10,483 bases of DNA from an uncultured Coprococcus sp. (GTDB taxonomy: Bacteria > Bacillota > Clostridia > Lachnospirales > Lachnospiraceae): assembly GCA_900557435.1 (NCBI GenBank), contig USSH01000060.1, forward strand, positions 1 through 10,483, written 5' to 3'. A program made the translations under genes and the position numbers. The notes under the pieces were generated by a model. The model had not been told where the DNA came from. It did no database searches and saw only the letters and a program-made list of their open reading frames with translations. Numbering within the stretch: position 1 is the first letter of the stretch; every line of letters starts with the position of its first letter. Below, one piece after another: positions 7,737-10,483 of this stretch.

Positions 7737-7747
7737 TATAATATAAT
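7737..7747 (+). promoter_or_regulatory. Overlapping TATAAT -10 boxes upstream of the two-helix membrane protein
   Basis: Two perfect TATAAT hexamers overlap at 7737-7742 and 7742-7747 in an AT-rich stretch just after the TIGR04076 stop. No good -35 hexamer is found 16-18 bases upstream, so this is a weak or activator-dependent promoter call. It would start transcription near 7754, leaving a leader of about 90 bases. Confidence 0.35.
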
Positions 7748-7776
7748 ACTTCATAGAACACAGACGACATAAGTAT

Positions 7777-7793
7777 TTGTCAGATAGTGACAA
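7777..7793. promoter_or_regulatory. Operator-like dyad TTGTCA-N5-TGACAA
   Basis: Exact 6-bp inverted arms TTGTCA (7777-7782) and TGACAA (7788-7793) are separated by GATAG. The 11-base centre-to-centre spacing, about one helical turn, suits a dimeric regulator. The site lies between the TATAAT boxes and the ribosome binding site of the next gene. It could alternatively form a small mRNA hairpin. Confidence 0.45.
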
Positions 7794-7842
7794 TCAGGGT
7801 TGTGATCGCAGGAACACTTATTATATTCAGGAGGTGACGCAT

Positions 7843-8277
7843 ATGTTGGTACGCAGAGAAAAATACGATATATTTGCATGGCTAATTGTGCTTGCACTGT
7901 GTGTCTCCTATCTGGGGATATACGGACTCTACAATCCGAATGTAAAAAATTATTCTTCATATTCTGTCGCATCCCTCGGTGAGAGCAGGGGGATAGAAGC
8001 AGGAAATAATGATATGCTGATGGTAGATAACACAGCCGGTCTGACAGTTCAAATGAGAAATATCAAGACTGGAAACATGGGGGAATCCCTGGAAGATACA
8101 TGGATGCATGCTGCGGTTCTTGCCGCCTTGCTGCTCAGTTTGATAGTCTGTGTATGCACTCTTACCGGCAGATGTGTGGAGTTGGTGTACAGCCACAGGA
8201 GGATGCTCCTAAAATACATACACAAAAAAGATGGGAAAAAACGTCTGGGATATGCCGGTGAAGGGTATCTCAGATGA
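7843..8277 (+). CDS. Unrecognised membrane protein with two predicted helices
   Basis: I do not recognise this protein. From ATG 7843 it is 144 residues; this start is strongly favoured over the in-frame TTG at 7777 because AGGAGGTGA (7829-7837), a near-perfect Shine-Dalgarno, lies five bases upstream. Residues about 10-30 (FAWLIVLALCVSYLGIYGLY) form a first helix preceded by the basic patch RREK. A loop of roughly 55 polar residues follows (GESRGIEAGNNDMLMVDNT region), then a second helix at about 88-110 (AAVLAALLLSLIVCVCTL) and a strongly basic tail (RRMLLKYIHKKDGKKR). By the positive-inside rule both ends are cytoplasmic and the loop is outside. No catalytic motif is visible. The next gene downstream encodes another small membrane protein, but a 159-base structured gap separates them. 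Confidence 0.75.
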   Translation: MLVRREKYDIFAWLIVLALCVSYLGIYGLYNPNVKNYSSYSVASLGESRGIEAGNNDMLMVDNTAGLTVQMRNIKTGNMGESLEDTWMHAAVLAALLLSLIVCVCTLTGRCVELVYSHRRMLLKYIHKKDGKKRLGYAGEGYLR

Positions 8278-8324
8278 GAAATTTGCATCATAGAAAGTCA
8301 TAGAGAATTGTAAAATAGGATTGG

Positions 8325-8414
8325 GCAAATGCAGATAAAGGCGTTTGCGTATGTCATCTGAGTCTTCATTGGCAGTTTGAGACTATGTTGTTGAGAATCA
8401 ACGCGAAATGCGTT
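8325..8414 (+). other. Hairpin-rich leader before the 51-residue membrane protein gene
   Basis: Four short inverted repeats crowd into 90 bases. GCAAATGC (8325-8332) pairs with GCGTTTGC (8341-8348), 8 bp with one G-U. AGTCT (8361-8365) pairs with AGACT (8380-8384). GTTGA (8390-8394) pairs with TCAAC (8398-8402), and AACGC (8400-8404) pairs with GCGTT (8410-8414). The last two share bases and exclude each other. No T-run follows any of them. This could be a regulatory leader, a processed 5' UTR, or chance in an AT-rich gap; it matches no riboswitch consensus I can recall. Confidence 0.35.
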
Positions 8415-8436
8415 CACCAGTGAAGGAGAGATAATT

Positions 8437-8592
8437 ATGGCAATGGATATTTTAGCTTATGCGTTCGGAATCATAGCACTTGCAGCAGCAGTCAAATGTT
8501 TTATTGATGAGAACTGGGGCGAGAAGATGCACAGAGAATCAGAGGATTCAGAGGATGCGCAGGATATGACTCAGGATAAAAAGGTAGCATAG
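8437..8592 (+). CDS. 51-residue single-helix membrane protein
   Basis: This is a small open frame of 51 codons with a convincing start: AAGGAGAG (8423-8430) sits six bases before ATG 8437. The product begins MAMDILAYAFGIIALAAAVK, a hydrophobic segment of about 17 residues fit for one membrane helix. A short CFIDENWGEKMH stretch and a very acidic tail follow (ESEDSEDAQD at about 34-43), ending in KKVA. A strong terminator lies 50 bases beyond the stop, which supports a real transcription unit end. It resembles small membrane-tethered accessory proteins, but I do not recognise a family. It may be transcribed with the two-helix protein upstream or from its own leader. Confidence 0.65.
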   Translation: MAMDILAYAFGIIALAAAVKCFIDENWGEKMHRESEDSEDAQDMTQDKKVA

Positions 8593-8616
8593 ATAAAATT
8601 AGATAAATCAGAATAA

Positions 8617-8640
8617 TTACACAATAGTGTACTTGTGTAA
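8617..8640. repeat. Perfect 8-bp dyad TTACACAA-N8-TTGTGTAA
   Basis: The arms at 8617-8624 and 8633-8640 are exact inverted repeats with an 8-base spacer, TAGTGTAC. The dyad lies between the 51-residue gene and the terminator that begins three bases later. As RNA it would form a hairpin stacked just before the terminator; as DNA it could be a regulator site, though no promoter is evident beside it. Confidence 0.6.
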
Positions 8641-8642
8641 AT

Positions 8643-8698
8643 AAAGATCCAACGGATATATCACGTTATAGGGTGTATCCGCTGGATCTTTTTATTTA
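8643..8698 (+). terminator. Strong intrinsic terminator, probably bidirectional
   Basis: AAAGATCCA (8643-8651) pairs with TGGATCTTT (8683-8691) and CGGATA (8653-8658) with TATCCG (8676-8681), a 15-bp stem with one internal mismatch. It is followed by TTATTT on the + strand. The complementary strand also ends in a T-rich run (CTTTATTT), so it can stop transcription in both directions. It separates the small membrane-protein genes from the surface-protein gene. Confidence 0.85.
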
Positions 8699-8734
8699 AA
8701 TATTTGTTTGGACGATAACTATCCGTTTGGTTAG

Positions 8735-8763
8735 TGTACATGTCATTTACTGGAATGTATAAT
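8735..8763 (+). promoter_or_regulatory. Sigma-A-type promoter of the surface-protein gene
   Basis: A perfect TATAAT (8758-8763) lies 17 bases after TGTACA (8735-8740), which matches TTGACA at four of six positions. It follows the terminator at 8643-8698, as expected for the start of a new unit. A start near 8770 gives a leader of about 100 bases before ATG 8869; no clear structure was recognised in it. Confidence 0.6.
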
Positions 8764-8868
8764 ATTGGTAACAATGGCCATGAACTGGTGTTTTGCCGTA
8801 TTGGGGCGAAGAATATCTTGATAAGAAAACAAATAGGGTAAATGAACAGAAATAGGAGGATTGAGAAT

Positions 8869-10308
8869 ATGAAAAAAATAAGAAAGTTGATCATGGCATT
8901 ATGTGTGATAGGCATCATAGTGCTGACGTTGCCGGTGACAGTCCGGGCGGATGAAGAAACTGTGACACTGGATCTCGGAAATGGAGCTATAGATATAACA
9001 TCTACAGGATATACACAGGGCGGAGGTTCAGAGGTAGCCTTTACTGGGTCATATGTTATAACCGGATCATTGACGGCAGATACACCGCTGGATATTGATA
9101 ATAATTCGGGCTCGTTGTTTACATGTAATATAACTTTGGACAACGCCAAGATAATAGGCAATCGATGGTGTACATCAGTTAGAATAAACGGAAACAGTGA
9201 TATTGTCCTGAATATCACAAACATCGGAGATAGTGTGGTAATGGGATACAATCACGCTGCCCTGGTATCAGGCAACACTGCAAATGTAACTGCAAATATC
9301 ACGAATACCGCTGGCAACAGGCTGGAAATGGGCAGCAGTTGGTACGGCACCACATATAGAGTTTTCAGTTTTTGGCAGGGAACGATGGCAGCATATGTAA
9401 ATGGTGAGGTTCCGGATAACAGCAATAATATGATAGATCATACATGTGCATATCGGTATGACTGGATTTCAAATGTTTCTGAAATGTCGATAGATGATTT
9501 TATAGAAAATGTTAATAATGTGAAGCTGGTTGGTGTATGTATGTGTGGAGCCACTACAGAGGCGGACACATTGGACAGAGTATATACTGAGCCTACATGT
9601 ACCGAGGACGGAGAAGGATACTATAAGGCTGTGATGGACGGAGTTGAATATGAGAGCCCTCATTATGTATGGGCAAGCTTATCACACCAGATCGTAGATG
9701 TACCTGCTGTGAACGCTACATGTGAGACAGATGGAAGTATAGAATACTGGACATGTACACGATGCGGCGCAAAGTTTTCAGATGAGAATGCAACTTCAGA
9801 GATCACAGATGAGGATATAGAGATAGTTGCTCCGGGACATGCATATGGAAATGAATGGGTATATGATAGTGAAGATCACTGGAAAGTGTGTACAGTTTGT
9901 GACAGTATAGCAGATAAGGCGTCACATGTGTGGAGCGATTGGACGATAACAAAAAAGGCAACACACAGCGTTGATGGAAGCCGTGAGAGAACATGTTCAG
10001 AGTGTGGATATAAAATGTCTGAGACGATACCGGCTCTCAAGGATAGAAGTGATCCGACCACAGAGGCAGAGAAGACAACTGAGCCGACAACGGACAGTAG
10101 CACGGAGGTATCAACAGAGCAGGTAACTGATGGCAGCACAGAAGTTACAACAGAAACTACAGCAGGAACTACAACAGAAACGAAAAAATCAGCTCCAAAC
10201 ACAGGGGACACAGAAAATGTAGCATTGTACATAATTATCTGTGGACTTTCAATAGCTGGAATGATAGTGATAATTGGCAAAAAGAGGGGATTTGACAAAA
10301 ATAACTAA
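8869..10308 (+). CDS. Secreted, cell-wall-anchored Cys-rich repeat protein
   Basis: This is a surface protein of 479 residues. ATG 8869 is preferred to the in-frame ATG 8842 because AGGAGGA (8854-8860) precedes it and it gives a compact signal peptide: MKKIRKL, a hydrophobic core, and a likely cut after VRA at residue 27. Residues about 28-200 are rich in short beta-strand-like N/T/I repeats (SGSLFTCNITLDNAKI), suggesting a beta-helix or adhesin-like domain. Residues 222-390 hold a CMC motif at 224-226 and three CxxC repeats (296-299, 341-344, 376-379), with recurring GH/SH and W-rich lines, a pattern of zinc-ribbon-like repeats common in gut Firmicute surface proteins. A Thr/Glu stalk (about 392-440) leads to the sorting signal APNTGD (442-447), a membrane helix (about 451-470) and the tail KKRGF. 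A sortase should link it to the wall; its ligand is unknown. Confidence 0.88.
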   Translation: MKKIRKLIMALCVIGIIVLTLPVTVRADEETVTLDLGNGAIDITSTGYTQGGGSEVAFTGSYVITGSLTADTPLDIDNNSGSLFTCNITLDNAKIIGNRWCTSVRINGNSDIVLNITNIGDSVVMGYNHAALVSGNTANVTANITNTAGNRLEMGSSWYGTTYRVFSFWQGTMAAYVNGEVPDNSNNMIDHTCAYRYDWISNVSEMSIDDFIENVNNVKLVGVCMCGATTEADTLDRVYTEPTCTEDGEGYYKAVMDGVEYESPHYVWASLSHQIVDVPAVNATCETDGSIEYWTCTRCGAKFSDENATSEITDEDIEIVAPGHAYGNEWVYDSEDHWKVCTVCDSIADKASHVWSDWTITKKATHSVDGSRERTCSECGYKMSETIPALKDRSDPTTEAEKTTEPTTDSSTEVSTEQVTDGSTEVTTETTAGTTTETKKSAPNTGDTENVALYIIICGLSIAGMIVIIGKKRGFDKNN

Positions 10309-10401
10309 TATAAAATAGGAATGTAAATGGAATAATGATAACTCGTTATGTATATGGAAGAAACGGATTCGGCATGCCTGTTCAAATGGGGAGGGTGAAC
10401 C

Positions 10402-10483
10402 ATGGAAAATTGTGATCTTGAAAGAATAAAGTCGGTTATACGGCGCGCCCAGAATGGTGAGGAGCTCACCATCGCTTTCCTTG
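10402..10483 (+). CDS. N-terminus of a probable SGNH/GDSL hydrolase (cut by window end)
   Basis: Only 27 codons are present. ATG 10402 follows the purine-rich GGGGAGGGTG. The product begins MENCDLERIKSVIRRAQNGE and continues ELTIAFL, which matches the opening of clostridial SGNH/GDSL esterases, where a run like LTIAFLGGSITQG carries the catalytic Ser just beyond the window edge. There is no signal peptide, so it would be cytoplasmic. Such enzymes usually remove acetyl or other ester groups from sugars. The catalytic residues are not visible, so the call rests on the N-terminal pattern alone. A relation to the preceding surface protein is not shown; about 93 bases separate them, with no clear terminator between. 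Confidence 0.6.
   Translation, partial: MENCDLERIKSVIRRAQNGEELTIAFL

Noticed and set aside
7777..7842. Upstream in-frame start (TTG 7777) for the two-helix protein
   Set aside because: ATG 7843 has an AGGAGGTGA ribosome binding site at ideal spacing; the added 22 residues are polar and cover the dyad.
8661..9251. Open frame of 196 codons on the - strand
   Set aside because: It runs antisense through the surface-protein start, its promoter and into the terminator. The hydrophobic stretches mirror AT-rich sequence, and no family is recognised.
9876..10298. Open frame of 140 codons on the - strand with Val/Ser repeats
   Set aside because: The V/S repeats are the antisense image of the Thr/Glu stalk codons (ACA/GAA) of the surface protein.

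Overview
The window reads as chromosomal DNA of an anaerobic Firmicute, most likely Lachnospiraceae (Coprococcus, Lachnospira, Roseburia or a relative). This is inferred from the moderate GC content, strong AGGAGG-type ribosome binding sites, short T-tailed terminators, and gene families typical of gut Clostridia: a paired multidrug-type ABC exporter, a pyridoxamine kinase followed by a TIGR04076 protein, and a Cys-rich surface protein ending in a PNTGD sorting signal. Genus and species cannot be fixed from sequence alone. All convincing genes lie on the + strand.

Layout. (1) 1-3638: a two-gene operon for a heterodimeric ABC exporter. The first subunit is cut by the window start, and the pair carries one degenerate and one canonical ATP site. 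(2) 3639-3866: an intergenic region with two direct copies of a 23-bp GC-rich imperfect palindrome, then a promoter-like element overlapped by a dyad, and an intrinsic terminator immediately before the next ribosome binding site. (3) 3867-4370: a four-helix DUF2798-type membrane protein. (4) 4402-6515: a well-formed promoter and an apparently solitary N6-adenine DNA methyltransferase with an N-terminal helix-turn-helix. (5) 6619-7712: pyridoxamine kinase translationally coupled, by a 4-base overlap, to a TIGR04076 protein. (6) 7713-8698: an operator-like dyad, an unrecognised two-helix membrane protein, a 51-residue single-helix protein behind a hairpin-rich leader, a perfect 8-bp dyad and a strong bidirectional terminator. 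(7) 8735-10308: a promoter and a secreted, cell-wall-anchored Cys-rich protein. (8) 10402-10483: the first 27 codons of a probable SGNH/GDSL hydrolase.

The genes look like several small independent units rather than one pathway. Only the two ABC genes and the kinase/TIGR04076 pair are clearly co-expressed partners. No rRNA, tRNA, CRISPR array, transposase or phage gene was seen. No clear new multi-gene system emerges. The most distinctive items are the possible attenuation arrangement before the DUF2798 gene, the HTH-fused orphan methyltransferase, and the unrecognised small membrane-protein cluster with its structured non-coding flanks.
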